Program-made: the position numbers and the translations under genes | Assembly (NCBI GenBank): GCA_938023705.1 | Contig: CALJDJ010000035.1 | Location: forward strand, 1 to 11,555 | Reading direction: 5' to 3' | DNA: 11,555 nt | DNA from: an uncultured Collinsella sp. | Lineage (GTDB): Bacteria; Actinomycetota; Coriobacteriia; Coriobacteriales; Coriobacteriaceae | Notes under the pieces: model-generated | Databases searched by the model: none | Told to the model about the DNA's origin: nothing | Seen by the model: only the letters and a program-made list of their open reading frames with translations | Shown here: piece after piece, positions 1 to 7,821 of the stretch | Layout: each line of letters opens with the position of its first letter | How positions within the stretch are numbered: the stretch's first letter is position 1

Positions 1-2
1 GT

Positions 3-32
3 CCGGGCCCGCGCCTTTAGACGCGAGCCCGG
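3..32. other. G+C-rich hairpin at window edge
   Basis: Positions 3-13 can pair with 22-32, with a single C-A mismatch and an 8-base loop (14-21). No T-run follows on the + strand. It may belong to the 3' untranslated region of a gene lying to the left of the window. Nothing coding is visible in 1-150. Confidence 0.35.
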
Positions 33-58
33 GGCCCGTGGGTTATACCCTAAGAGCA

Positions 59-81
59 AACCACCCTTTTTAAGGGTGGTT
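59..81. terminator. Perfect 10-bp hairpin, probable terminator of an upstream gene
   Basis: Bases 59-68 and 72-81 form a perfect 10-bp inverted repeat around a TTT loop. The A-T pairs at the base and tip resemble an intrinsic terminator, but no strong T-tract follows on either strand. It lies 69 bases before the first gene, so it more likely ends transcription coming from the left than regulates the downstream gene. Confidence 0.45.
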
Positions 82-111
82 CTGATTCGCTGCTGTATCG
101 GCCCCCGGTAA

Positions 112-117
112 TAAAAT
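112..117 (+). promoter_or_regulatory. Candidate -10 box (TAAAAT) for the binding protein/diguanylate cyclase pair
   Basis: TAAAAT sits 39 bases before the GTG start at 151, downstream of the hairpin at 59-81. No convincing -35 box lies at the right distance, so this is only a candidate. The same hexamer followed by ATG-like bases occurs before the response regulator gene (4480-4485), which gives slight support. Confidence 0.25.
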
Positions 118-150
118 GAACTTCACTGCTGTTTCGATGAAAGGGGGCGC

Positions 151-987
151 GTGCCCAGACGTATCAAGCGAGCCGCCATTGTCTCGTCTGTGCTCATACT
201 CCTTGTTGCTGTCTGTGCGGTTGCCCTGACGTATACCGCTCGAAGCAGTTCTACCTCATCGAGTGAATCCGATAAAGATCTCCCGGTGCTCAAAATCGGC
301 GTTACGGATAACGATCCCTATGTGTATACCGATATCGCGGGCGATTACGCCGGTATCGATATCGATATCGCCCGCGAGGCTTGCAAGCGTGCGGGAATCA
401 AGCCGCAATTCATTGACATATCTTGGAATGATCGCGATCGCCTGCTCAAAAACGGCGAGATCGATTGCCTGTGGTGCGACTATTCGCCCTGTTATCGCGA
501 AGACGAGTATTACTGGACTGAGCCGTATCTAACCTTGACGGTTTCGGTTGCCACCAAGAAAACGAGTGGTATCAAGTCCTTGGCGTATCTCGATGGCAGC
601 AAGACTGTTGCGGTGATTTCCGGTTCGGTGAGTGAACGCCGATTGCTTGCAGGCGATCTGGAAATCTCGTCGGACGTGCATATCAAATCATATGGCTCCG
701 CCGAACTCTGCAAAGCCGCCCTCGTCAAGGGGTATGTTGACTGTTGGATGGCGGACGTTCAGTCGCTCGATCGACTCGTCGCCCAGTATCCCGGCCTGTA
801 CCGTGTGTTTGCCGACAACGTTATGACGGTTGACCTTGGCGTCGCGTTTAAGGACGGCTATGAGGGGGAGTACGTCAAAAACCTCAATACCGTGCTGTTC
901 GAGATGGATCGAGATGGCACGATTGAGCGCATTGTGGGCAAGTACAAGGCAGGGGCGACGACGGACGGGCAAGGAGCGGAATCATGA
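151..987 (+). CDS. Extracytoplasmic solute-binding protein, family 3 (amino-acid type)
   Basis: A 278-residue protein starting at GTG with a G-rich ribosome binding site (AAAGGGGG, 140-147). Residues 8-30 form one hydrophobic segment after a basic start (signal peptide or membrane anchor). Cys22 does not sit in a proper lipobox, because Val precedes it. A Ser-rich linker (32-40) leads into a family 3 binding domain: a G-x-x-x-x-DPY start, then G-x-D-I-D-I-A, then GEID followed by an R...Y-x-T-E-PY stretch, the usual fold marks of polar amino-acid receptors. Such proteins normally feed ABC importers, but no permease or ATPase gene is in the window. Its stop overlaps the start of the diguanylate cyclase gene by 4 bases (ATGA), which implies translational coupling. 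I infer a sensory role with that partner. The ligand cannot be told from sequence. Confidence 0.88.
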   Translation: MPRRIKRAAIVSSVLILLVAVCAVALTYTARSSSTSSSESDKDLPVLKIGVTDNDPYVYTDIAGDYAGIDIDIAREACKRAGIKPQFIDISWNDRDRLLKNGEIDCLWCDYSPCYREDEYYWTEPYLTLTVSVATKKTSGIKSLAYLDGSKTVAVISGSVSERRLLAGDLEISSDVHIKSYGSAELCKAALVKGYVDCWMADVQSLDRLVAQYPGLYRVFADNVMTVDLGVAFKDGYEGEYVKNLNTVLFEMDRDGTIERIVGKYKAGATTDGQGAES

Positions 988-2783
988 CAAATGATGAGCG
1001 CCGCTTGCGCCGAAAGGCATTAGTCACCGCGGCTATCTGCGTTGTGGTCAGCGCTGTCCTGTTGGGTCTGCTGTATGTGGTCGGCACGCATCGCTGTCTC
1101 GATAAAACGCTTGGGTTTGGTCAGGAAACCATGGTGTTTTTAAAAAACGCCTGCGAAAAATATGACCGATATGAACAGGGAAGAAAAACCGAAGCGACGC
1201 ACAATTTGGATGCCGCGCTCGAGTCGTTTTCGACGTTCTTGCCAGCTGATCACGTTGAAGTCAACGATGACCTCGTCGAGGAGTACGTCCATACCGAGCA
1301 CCTTTCGGGAATGTTGGTCATGGACGCCGACGGCCATATGGCCGCTCATTACGATATTGACGGTCGCGATCCGCTGATGCTGTGGCGAGAGGAGCTGGCC
1401 TGTTCGTCGGTCGCATCGATGTATCGAGGATCCAAGGTGTCCTACTCGACGGTCGTTGAGCGTCGCGATGTCGATTTTGCCGTGAGTGTTGTTCCGTACG
1501 GTGATGGCGTAGCGCTGGGGTATCGATCGCTTGCGCCCGAGCCCGCCGATGATTATTCGTATACGATCGCCGACGTGCTCGTGAACAACACATTCCATCA
1601 GAGCCCAACGGTGTTCGTGATGCGCGATATGCAAATCGTTTCTTCAAACGATTCGACCGTCGATATAGCTCTCGCCCGGCTTCTTGCCGATAGCGGAATT
1701 GATTGGAAAGACGAAGGCTTAACACGTGTCGAATATCGGGGAAGTACCTGGTATGCCGTGCGTGCGGCGTATAAGGACTATCGCCTGTTTGCGCTCTATC
1801 CCAAATCTGAGGTCATGTCGGGTAGGATTTCATTTATCGCTGCCGGCGTACTGGCGTTCCTGGTGTTTTTGGTTGTAGTGCTGTTGGTGCGTATCGTCGC
1901 CGATCGTCGCAATTTGGCCGAAAAGGACAAGCAGCTCGGCATCATCAATGCCATCAGTTCCGCGTATGAGTCGACCCTCCTGTTGCATCTCGACACGCTC
2001 GAGATCGAGGGGATTAACATGTCGCCATCGGTGGCGAAGATATTTGACGAGCACGCCGAGGCATATGACTTTTTTGCAACGGTTTGCCGAGACATTGTGA
2101 GTCCCGAAAGTCGCGAGGCGGTCATGGAGCTCTTAGATATAAAGACGCTTCGGGATCGTATGGAGGGCGTGCCGTACTTGGATGCCGAGGTACGAGACTG
2201 CCGAGGTACGTGGTATTCGCTGCAGGTTGTTCCACAGCGCCGCGATGAGCAGGGTCGACTGGAATCGGTCGTCGTGGCGACGCATAACATCTCGATGACA
2301 AAGCGCGCCGAGGAGCTTTCTTTCCAGGACAAGCTGACGGGGCTTCGCAATAGAAATTACCTTGAGTCCCTTGGCGATGACTTGGTGAACGAGTCCCTGC
2401 CCGTGAGTGTGATCATGATGGACTGCAATTTCCTCAAGCATACCAATGATCTCTATGGTCACGAAATGGGCGATGAGCTGCTACGGCGTACGGCGTCTGT
2501 ATTGAGGCGAACGGCAGGCGAGAAGTTTGTGCCTATGCGCATTGGTGGCGACGAGTTCTTGCTGATTTGCCCTCACACCGATCGCGAATCCGCATGTGAA
2601 GTAGTGCAAGATCTTCGCCTCAGCCTTGCTGCTGCGAGCGATGAGGTGCTGACAGTCAGTGCGTCGTTTGGCGTCGCGACGGCAGAGGCACCCGGTTATA
2701 CACTGACCGAGATTTACCACATCGCTGACCACAACATGTATCAAGAGAAACGAAAAGTCCACGCTCGGGAAGCAGATTGCTAG
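984..2783 (+). CDS. Membrane diguanylate cyclase with Cache-like sensor, PAS-like and GGDEF domains
   Basis: A 599-residue protein predicted to make cyclic di-GMP from two GTP at the membrane. Helix 1 is residues 12-36. An extracytoplasmic region of about 245 residues follows and looks Cache-like (weakly supported). Helix 2 is about 282-304, followed by a PAS-like region (about 315-440). The GGDEF domain begins at DKLTGLRNR (449-457). Catalytic features are present: metal-binding Asp480, Asn488-Asp489, the GHEMGDELL stretch, and an intact GGDEF at 521-525 preceded by Arg519. The inhibitory I-site position, RxxD at 512-515, reads GEKF, so product feedback at that site is probably absent. The start is fixed by the ATGA overlap with the binding-protein gene. 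No EAL or HD-GYP phosphodiesterase gene is in the window. The likely input is an extracellular small molecule, possibly presented by the binding protein; that link is inference. Confidence 0.93.
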   Translation: MTNDERRLRRKALVTAAICVVVSAVLLGLLYVVGTHRCLDKTLGFGQETMVFLKNACEKYDRYEQGRKTEATHNLDAALESFSTFLPADHVEVNDDLVEEYVHTEHLSGMLVMDADGHMAAHYDIDGRDPLMLWREELACSSVASMYRGSKVSYSTVVERRDVDFAVSVVPYGDGVALGYRSLAPEPADDYSYTIADVLVNNTFHQSPTVFVMRDMQIVSSNDSTVDIALARLLADSGIDWKDEGLTRVEYRGSTWYAVRAAYKDYRLFALYPKSEVMSGRISFIAAGVLAFLVFLVVVLLVRIVADRRNLAEKDKQLGIINAISSAYESTLLLHLDTLEIEGINMSPSVAKIFDEHAEAYDFFATVCRDIVSPESREAVMELLDIKTLRDRMEGVPYLDAEVRDCRGTWYSLQVVPQRRDEQGRLESVVVATHNISMTKRAEELSFQDKLTGLRNRNYLESLGDDLVNESLPVSVIMMDCNFLKHTNDLYGHEMGDELLRRTASVLRRTAGEKFVPMRIGGDEFLLICPHTDRESACEVVQDLRLSLAAASDEVLTVSASFGVATAEAPGYTLTEIYHIADHNMYQEKRKVHAREADC

Positions 2784-2855
2784 TATTGCTACCGCCGGTT
2801 TGCGCATTGGGGAATGTTGAATCGGTGCCCGCGATACTTTATCGGTTCGGACGGG

Positions 2856-2861
2856 GATAAT
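2856..2861 (+). promoter_or_regulatory. Candidate -10 box (GATAAT) for the TSCPD/Tat-lipoprotein pair
   Basis: GATAAT lies 36 bases before the ATG at 2897, in a 113-base gap after the diguanylate cyclase stop. No good -35 hexamer is at 16-18 bases upstream. I see no clear terminator in this gap, so read-through from the preceding unit is possible. Confidence 0.3.
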
Positions 2862-2896
2862 AGACGTCTGAAATTGCTTTACGAGAGGGGAACGCA

Positions 2897-3160
2897 ATGA
2901 TTAGTTTTGATTACAAGCCTCAGGGCGTATGCGCTCGCAATATCCACCTTGACCTGTCCGATGACGGCAGCAAGGTGGTGGGCGTCGAGTTTACCGGCGG
3001 CTGCAACGGCAATCTCAAGGCTATCTCTAAGCTGGTCGAGGGTGCTCCTGCTGATCGCGTGATTGAGGTTCTTGCCGGCAATACCTGCGGCATGAAGAAG
3101 ACCTCTTGCGCCGATCAGCTTACGCGCGCCATCGAGGCCGCTCGCGCAGAGATCGCCTAA
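2897..3160 (+). CDS. Small TSCPD domain-containing protein (TIGR03905-like)
   Basis: An 87-residue soluble protein with a strong ribosome binding site (GAGAGGGG, spacer 6). It matches the stand-alone TSCPD family, named for a motif also found at the C-terminus of some ribonucleotide reductases. Four cysteines occupy family-typical places: Cys12, Cys36 (in FTGGCNGN), Cys64 (NTCG) and Cys71 in TSCADQL, the counterpart of TSCPDQL. The four cysteines suggest metal binding; the cellular function of stand-alone members is not established. The length is usual for the family. The stop TAA overlaps the ATG of the next gene by one base (TAATG), so the two are translated together, although the downstream protein is exported and this one is cytoplasmic. 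Confidence 0.9.
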   Translation: MISFDYKPQGVCARNIHLDLSDDGSKVVGVEFTGGCNGNLKAISKLVEGAPADRVIEVLAGNTCGMKKTSCADQLTRAIEAARAEIA

Positions 3161-4371
3161 TGGGCACCGCTGATCGCTTTAAGAATGGAATAACGCGTCG
3201 AGGTTTTGTACTGGGTGGCGCCGCTACCGGTGCTGCTGCCGTACTGGCCGGTTGCTCGAAAAAAACGGGCACGAGTGATGATGCCGCCGGCGAGCCGCAG
3301 GTTATCAAGGACGATTCGAAGATTGTCTCGATCACTGATGAGTACGAGGCAGTCGACATCGATCTTGAGCCGGCGGCTTCATGGACATTGCCCTTGGGTA
3401 CGCTGCTGTACTACTGCGATGGTGACTACGCTGCCGCGATGATGGCGCCTGCTTCTGCCCTGCATGCCAATACGCTTGGTGTGCTCAACCTGGGCGATGG
3501 CTCGCTTACCACATTAATCGAGGATCCTATCGAGGGCACGGGATATGCATTTTACGATGTCCGTGCCGGCGATGGCGTGTTTGCGTGGGTTGAGATGAAC
3601 TTTGCCAATTCATCGTGGAAGCTCTACGCTCAAAATCTGTCGGGCGCTTCGCTCTCTGGCGACGTGGTTGAGCTCGATCGGGGTGGCAAGGACTATGATC
3701 CGCCACTGTTTACGGCGTACGGGTCATCAGTCATCTGGTATAAAATGCCTTCGGCAGGCGGCAATAAAACGAGTAGTGATTCGTTTTGCTATCGTCGCTC
3801 GCTTGATGAATCCAAGGCCGAGACAATTTGGAAATCGACGGGCCGCTTTGCATCGGCCCCGCGTGCGAGTGACGGCATTTTGACCATCTCGCCGCGTGTC
3901 CGCAACGACGAGGGCGTCTACTATGGCATAACGGCAATCGATCTGACCGACGGCAACAACACCAAACGTGCCCAGCTAGTCCTTCCCTCGTCAGTCTCGC
4001 CTTTCGAGGCCGTATATATGGGCGATACCTTCGTGTTTTCTATCGAGGCGACCTATAGTGGCGTGGGCAGCTTGGGCAACATGGGCACGTATATCGGTAA
4101 TGAGGGAGGGCCGTACCTCTTCCTGTCACGCGAGCCGCTCGCATGTGCGGCTGGCAAGAAGAATAAATACCTTGTTAAGGTGCAGGCGTCGCATTTTCTC
4201 ATCGACACCTCTGCCAAGACCTATGGCTCGCTGTTGTCGCCCGACCGCGCTTTGGAATATGGCGATTATCCAGCTACGGCGGGAAAATCGGACTCATTCC
4301 TTACGTACGCCACGGTGCGCAACAGCCAGGGTATACCCGAGACGGTCACCGCACGCCTATTCTCTCTTTAA
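3160..4371 (+). CDS. Tat-exported lipoprotein of unknown function, possible beta-propeller
   Basis: A 403-residue protein. I chose the ATG at 3160 because it overlaps the upstream stop and puts the signal sequence at the very start; an earlier in-frame start at 3106 would add 18 basic residues inside the preceding gene. Residues 12-17 (TRRGFV) form a twin-arginine motif, followed by an Ala/Gly-rich hydrophobic stretch and lipobox LAGC (29-32). Cys32 is therefore the probable lipidation site, giving a membrane-anchored, pre-folded exported protein. The mature part is rich in short beta-strand-like stretches with repeated G-D-G and aromatic patterns, which suggests a propeller fold, but I recognise no named domain and no catalytic motif. 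The local ribosome binding site is poor, which fits coupling to the TSCPD gene. No Tat translocase gene is in view. Confidence 0.82.
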   Translation: MGTADRFKNGITRRGFVLGGAATGAAAVLAGCSKKTGTSDDAAGEPQVIKDDSKIVSITDEYEAVDIDLEPAASWTLPLGTLLYYCDGDYAAAMMAPASALHANTLGVLNLGDGSLTTLIEDPIEGTGYAFYDVRAGDGVFAWVEMNFANSSWKLYAQNLSGASLSGDVVELDRGGKDYDPPLFTAYGSSVIWYKMPSAGGNKTSSDSFCYRRSLDESKAETIWKSTGRFASAPRASDGILTISPRVRNDEGVYYGITAIDLTDGNNTKRAQLVLPSSVSPFEAVYMGDTFVFSIEATYSGVGSLGNMGTYIGNEGGPYLFLSREPLACAAGKKNKYLVKVQASHFLIDTSAKTYGSLLSPDRALEYGDYPATAGKSDSFLTYATVRNSQGIPETVTARLFSL

Positions 4372-4430
4372 GCTTAGAGGGGTTAAAAAGGCGCCAACAG
4401 GGGAATAAACGCGTTGTAATTGTGAGTACC

Positions 4431-4469
4431 GCCCGCCGAGCTGCCGCGTCATAGTGGCATCCGGCGGGC
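4431..4469. terminator. Long interrupted hairpin between the lipoprotein and response regulator genes
   Basis: Bases 4431-4438 pair with 4462-4469 (8 bp, all G-C), and inside them 4442-4447 pair with 4454-4459 (6 bp, one G-T), around loop 4448-4453. It lies in the 153-base gap after 4371. No T-run follows directly, so a factor-independent terminator is plausible but not certain. It sits just upstream of the candidate promoter for the two-component system. Confidence 0.45.
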
Positions 4470-4479
4470 TCAGGTGCGT

Positions 4480-4485
4480 TAAAAT
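4480..4485 (+). promoter_or_regulatory. Candidate -10 box (TAAAAT) for the two-component operon
   Basis: TAAAAT is 40-45 bases before the ATG at 4525, right after the hairpin at 4431-4469. The -35 region would fall in the descending arm of that hairpin and shows no good TTGACA-like match. Confidence 0.28.
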
Positions 4486-4524
4486 GGGCTTGTTCTTAGC
4501 TGATTGAGACAGGGGGGCCGTGTT

Positions 4525-5247
4525 ATGGCTTCAGATGCAAAAAAGATTCTGCTGGTCGAGGATGAGAAGGCAATCCGTGACGCCGTCGCTGCCTATCTCG
4601 AGCGCGAAGGCTACTGGGTTGTGGGTGTCGGCGACGGCCAGTCCGCGATCGAGGAGTTCGAGAAGCATCAGTTTGACCTGGTCGTGCTCGACCTTATGCT
4701 CCCCAAGATCCCCGGCGAGCGCGTTTGCCGCACCATTCGCGATACCTCGGATGTCCCCATCATCATGCTGACTGCCAAGGGCGAGATCGAGGACCGTATT
4801 ATCGGTCTTGAGCTCGGCGCCGACGACTATCTGATTAAGCCGTTCTCGCCGCGCGAGCTTGTCGCGCGCGTACGCGCCTTGTTCCGCCGTGCCCATCAGG
4901 CCGACGAGCCAGCCGTCGAGGTACTCGACTTCGGCGATCTGGTCATCGATATCTCGGGCCACAAGATTTTGGTCGAGGGCAAGGAAGTCGACCTGACGGC
5001 TTCCGAGTTTAAGCTGCTCACCACGCTTGCCCGTCACCCCGGTCGCGTCTACAACCGCATGGAGCTGGTCGAGAAGGTGCTCGGCTACGACTTTGAGGGC
5101 TATGAGCGCACCATCGATAGCCACGTGAAGAACCTTCGCGCCAAGCTGGGCGATGATCCCAAGAAGCCCAAGTGGCTCTACACCGTCCACGGTGTCGGCT
5201 ATCGCTTCGAGGCTCCGGCCAAGACCGATAAGTCGGACGAGAAATAG
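4525..5247 (+). CDS. OmpR/PhoB-family response regulator
   Basis: A 240-residue two-domain transcription regulator. I place the start at ATG 4525, since AGGGGGG (4511-4517) lies 7 bases upstream; an in-frame TTG at 4504 precedes that ribosome binding site and is unlikely. The receiver domain (about 6-120) has the acidic pocket Glu12-Asp13, phospho-acceptor Asp56, Thr83 and Lys105. The C-terminal winged helix (about 140-235) carries the standard E-F-K-L-L, recognition-helix R-T-I-D-S-H-V-K-N-L-R-x-K and Y-T-V-H-G-V-G-Y-R-F marks. It is phosphorylated by the kinase encoded 11 bases downstream and binds direct repeats at target promoters. The targets cannot be read from this window, and no clear tandem site is visible upstream of its own gene. 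Confidence 0.95.
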   Translation: MASDAKKILLVEDEKAIRDAVAAYLEREGYWVVGVGDGQSAIEEFEKHQFDLVVLDLMLPKIPGERVCRTIRDTSDVPIIMLTAKGEIEDRIIGLELGADDYLIKPFSPRELVARVRALFRRAHQADEPAVEVLDFGDLVIDISGHKILVEGKEVDLTASEFKLLTTLARHPGRVYNRMELVEKVLGYDFEGYERTIDSHVKNLRAKLGDDPKKPKWLYTVHGVGYRFEAPAKTDKSDEK

Positions 5248-5258
5248 GGAAATCACAT

Positions 5259-6824
5259 ATGACACCTGCGCGCTTTGAAATCGGACAAAAGCACAAGCAG
5301 GAGAGCGAGGCGGGTTCCAAGGCTAGTTGGAACACGCCTCGTTCCGATTCACGGCCAACGATGAGCTATCCCTCGCGCATGGCACTTGCTTTTGCTCTGA
5401 CATCGCTCATGACGGTATTGGTGCTGGTGGGCGTGGTCTCTGTTGTGTGGGGCACGGTCTTTTCGGATTACACGCGCTCCAATATCGTCGAGATCGCCAA
5501 TTCAGCTGCCGAAAAGCTTGCGACGTCGTATGAGGAAAACGGCAACTGGACTGCGGGCGAGCTGCGCACGGTCGCGACATCGAGTTTGGTATCCGACGAC
5601 CTGAGTATGCAGGTCGTCAACAAGAAGGGCGTTGTCGTCTATGACGACTCATGGCCTTCGGCAAGCGCGACCGCCGATGTGCGCGAGAGCGAATCGGCGT
5701 CGAGCAGCTCGAGCGGTAAAAAAGCATCGCATAGCCCGGTCTCGTCTGCTCCAACCGACTCCGATAGCGTTGCCAACGTCGAAATCATAACGTCTTCGGG
5801 CGAGCATGTCGGACAGGTAAAGCTATGGGCCATCGGCTCCGATGCCTTGCTCACCAAGGCGGATTCTGCATTTAGGGAGAAGACCTTTAACGCCATGGCC
5901 CTCGCCGCGGTTGTTGCAATCTGCATTTCGGTCGTTATCGGATCGCTCGTGTCGCGCATGCTCACCAAGCCGATTCATCGTATTACGAGCACGGCCAAGC
6001 AAATTCGCGATGGCGATCTGTCCGCTCGTACTGGTTTGCGCGGTGATGACGAGATTGATCAGCTGGGTGAGACCTTCGATGAGATGGCCACTTCGCTCGA
6101 GAAGGATATGAAACACGAGAAGCGCCTGACCTCAGACGTGGCTCACGAACTTCGTACTCCGCTTATGGCCATGCTCGCGACAGTCGAAGCCATGCAGGAT
6201 GGGGTGTATCCCACCGACGACGAGCATCTGGAAACCGTTGCATCCGAGACACGTCGCCTGGCCCGTCTGGTGCAGCAGATGCTCGATCTATCGCGCATGG
6301 AAAACAGCACAGCGCCGCTCAACCTTGAGCCGGTGGACATGGTTCCCTTCGTGCGTTCCATCGTCAACGCTCAGGAGCGCCTGTTTGTTGACCGCGATCT
6401 GCGCTTGCGCTTTGCTGACGAGACCCAAGGTCACGACGATGTCGTCGAAGCCGATCCCGACATGATCACACAATGCGTCATCAATCTCATGAGCAACGCC
6501 ATGCGCTATACCCCCGAGGGCGGTTGGGTCGTGGTGTCGGTGCTCAGTGACCGCAAACACGTCAGCGTCGCCGTTTCTGATACCGGCATCGGTATTGCCA
6601 AGGATGACTTGTCGCGCATCTTCGGCCGTTTTTGGCGCGCCGATGCCAGCCGTGCCCGTGAGGCGGGCGGTCTGGGCGTGGGCCTCGCCGTGACTAAACA
6701 GATCGTCGAGCGACATCATGGCTACATTTCCGTGGAGTCGGAGCTTGGAAAGGGTACGACTTTTACGATTCATCTGCCTCGCGAGCACACGGCGGACGCG
6801 GCATCTACTACAATGGAGCACTAG
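5259..6824 (+). CDS. Membrane sensor histidine kinase (HAMP, HisKA, HATPase)
   Basis: A 521-residue kinase, partner of the adjacent response regulator. The ATG at 5259 follows AGGGAAA at 5246-5252. The start gives an unusual 40-residue hydrophilic cytoplasmic tail before helix 1 (about 41-64); a second ATG at 5361 lacks a ribosome binding site. The extracytoplasmic sensor (about 65-209) contains a low-complexity Ser-rich stretch at about 145-172. Helix 2 is about 211-231, HAMP about 232-285. The H box has phospho-acceptor His296 in SDVAHELRTPL, the N box Asn413, the G1 box DTGIG from Asp441, the F box FGRFWRAD, and the G2 box GLGVGL at 471-476. All catalytic elements are intact. The layout resembles PhoR/BaeS/ResE-type kinases, but the stimulus is unknown. 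Confidence 0.95.
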   Translation: MTPARFEIGQKHKQESEAGSKASWNTPRSDSRPTMSYPSRMALAFALTSLMTVLVLVGVVSVVWGTVFSDYTRSNIVEIANSAAEKLATSYEENGNWTAGELRTVATSSLVSDDLSMQVVNKKGVVVYDDSWPSASATADVRESESASSSSSGKKASHSPVSSAPTDSDSVANVEIITSSGEHVGQVKLWAIGSDALLTKADSAFREKTFNAMALAAVVAICISVVIGSLVSRMLTKPIHRITSTAKQIRDGDLSARTGLRGDDEIDQLGETFDEMATSLEKDMKHEKRLTSDVAHELRTPLMAMLATVEAMQDGVYPTDDEHLETVASETRRLARLVQQMLDLSRMENSTAPLNLEPVDMVPFVRSIVNAQERLFVDRDLRLRFADETQGHDDVVEADPDMITQCVINLMSNAMRYTPEGGWVVVSVLSDRKHVSVAVSDTGIGIAKDDLSRIFGRFWRADASRAREAGGLGVGLAVTKQIVERHHGYISVESELGKGTTFTIHLPREHTADAASTTMEH

Positions 6825-6883
6825 CTTTTCGCTATTCGGTGAAGGAGGGGTTTCATCCCTGCCGCTCCGAGTTTGCGAAAACG

Positions 6884-6901
6884 TGCGGGAAAGAACCCGC
6901 A
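6884..6901. terminator. Short hairpin between the kinase gene and purC, weak terminator candidate
   Basis: TGCGGG (6884-6889) pairs with CCCGCA (6896-6901) around loop AAAGAA, followed by a moderately T-rich stretch that runs to 6916. Six base pairs is short for a terminator. The 109-base gap 6825-6933 shows no convincing promoter for purC. Confidence 0.25.
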
Positions 6902-6933
6902 TTACTGTCGTATTTTGGTAAGGAGTGACTCAC

Positions 6934-7821
6934 GTGACAACGATGGAGCGTCGTCCGGATTCCCGTGGCAAGGTTCGTGATATCTACGATGCCGGTGAAA
7001 ACCTGCTGATGGTCGCCACCGACCGCATTTCTGCGTTCGACTTCATTCTTCCCGACGAGATTCCGTTTAAGGGAGAGGTGCTCAATCGCATCTCGGCATT
7101 CTGGTTTGATAAGTTTGCCGACATCGTCCCCAACCATCTCGTTTCCATCGACCCGGCGGATTTCCCCGAGGAGTTTGCTGAGTATCGTGACTACCTCGCT
7201 GGCCGCGCCATGCTGGTTAAAAAGGCCCAAACGATTCCTATCGAGTGCATCGTCCGCGGCTATCTGACCGGTTCGGGCAAGAAGACCTACGACGAGAACG
7301 GCACCGTCTGCGGCATCCAGCTGCCTGAGGGCCTGACCGAGGCTTCCAAGCTTCCCGAGCCGCTGTTCACGCCGTCCACGAAGGCCGAGATTGGTGACCA
7401 CGACGAGAACATCTCGTTCGAGCGTTGCTGCGAGATCGTGGGCGAGGATATCGCCACGCAGATTCGCGACCTTTCCCTCAAGATCTACAAGGCCGCTGCC
7501 GAGTACGCCGCGACCCGTGGCATCATCATTGCCGACACCAAGTTCGAGTTTGGTGTCATCGATGGCAAGGTCACGCTGATCGACGAGTGCCTCACGCCCG
7601 ATTCCAGCCGTTTCTGGCCTGCTGCCAGCTACGAGGAGGGCAAGATCCAGCCCAGCTACGACAAACAATTCGTCCGCAATTGGCTCAAGGCCAACTGGGA
7701 TATGACGGGGGAGACCCCGCACCTGCCCGCCGAGGTCATCGATGGCACGTCCGAGCGCTATCGCGAGGCCTTCCAGATCATCACGGGCTCCCAGTTCACA
7801 AGCATGAAGGAGAACGCATAA
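6934..7821 (+). CDS. purC: Phosphoribosylaminoimidazole-succinocarboxamide synthase (SAICAR synthetase)
   Basis: A 295-residue cytosolic enzyme of purine synthesis that joins CAIR and aspartate with ATP to form SAICAR. The GTG at 6934 is chosen because AGGAG (6921-6925) is 8 bases upstream; a GTG at 6925 overlaps that site, and the ATG at 6943 is too distant. Family signatures are clear: GKVRDIYD near the start, ATDRISAFD, the P-F-K-G-x-V-L-N-x-I-S-x-F-W-F stretch, ECIVRGYLTGSG, LPEPLFTPSTKAE with a following HDENISFE, and the IADTKFEFG and LIDECLTPDSSRFW motifs near the active site. The length and the last motifs fit the longer, about 300-residue PurC subtype. No other purine gene is in the window. 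The next gene starts on the base after its stop. Confidence 0.97.
   Translation: MTTMERRPDSRGKVRDIYDAGENLLMVATDRISAFDFILPDEIPFKGEVLNRISAFWFDKFADIVPNHLVSIDPADFPEEFAEYRDYLAGRAMLVKKAQTIPIECIVRGYLTGSGKKTYDENGTVCGIQLPEGLTEASKLPEPLFTPSTKAEIGDHDENISFERCCEIVGEDIATQIRDLSLKIYKAAAEYAATRGIIIADTKFEFGVIDGKVTLIDECLTPDSSRFWPAASYEEGKIQPSYDKQFVRNWLKANWDMTGETPHLPAEVIDGTSERYREAFQIITGSQFTSMKENA

Noticed and set aside
3106..3159. An upstream in-frame ATG that would extend the Tat lipoprotein by 18 residues
   Set aside because: The extra residues overlap the TSCPD gene, are Arg-rich, and would bury the twin-arginine signal away from the N-terminus. The TAATG junction start is better.
4531..5265. Open frame of 244 codons on the - strand
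   Set aside because: It mirrors the response regulator gene exactly. The + strand protein has every conserved residue of its family.
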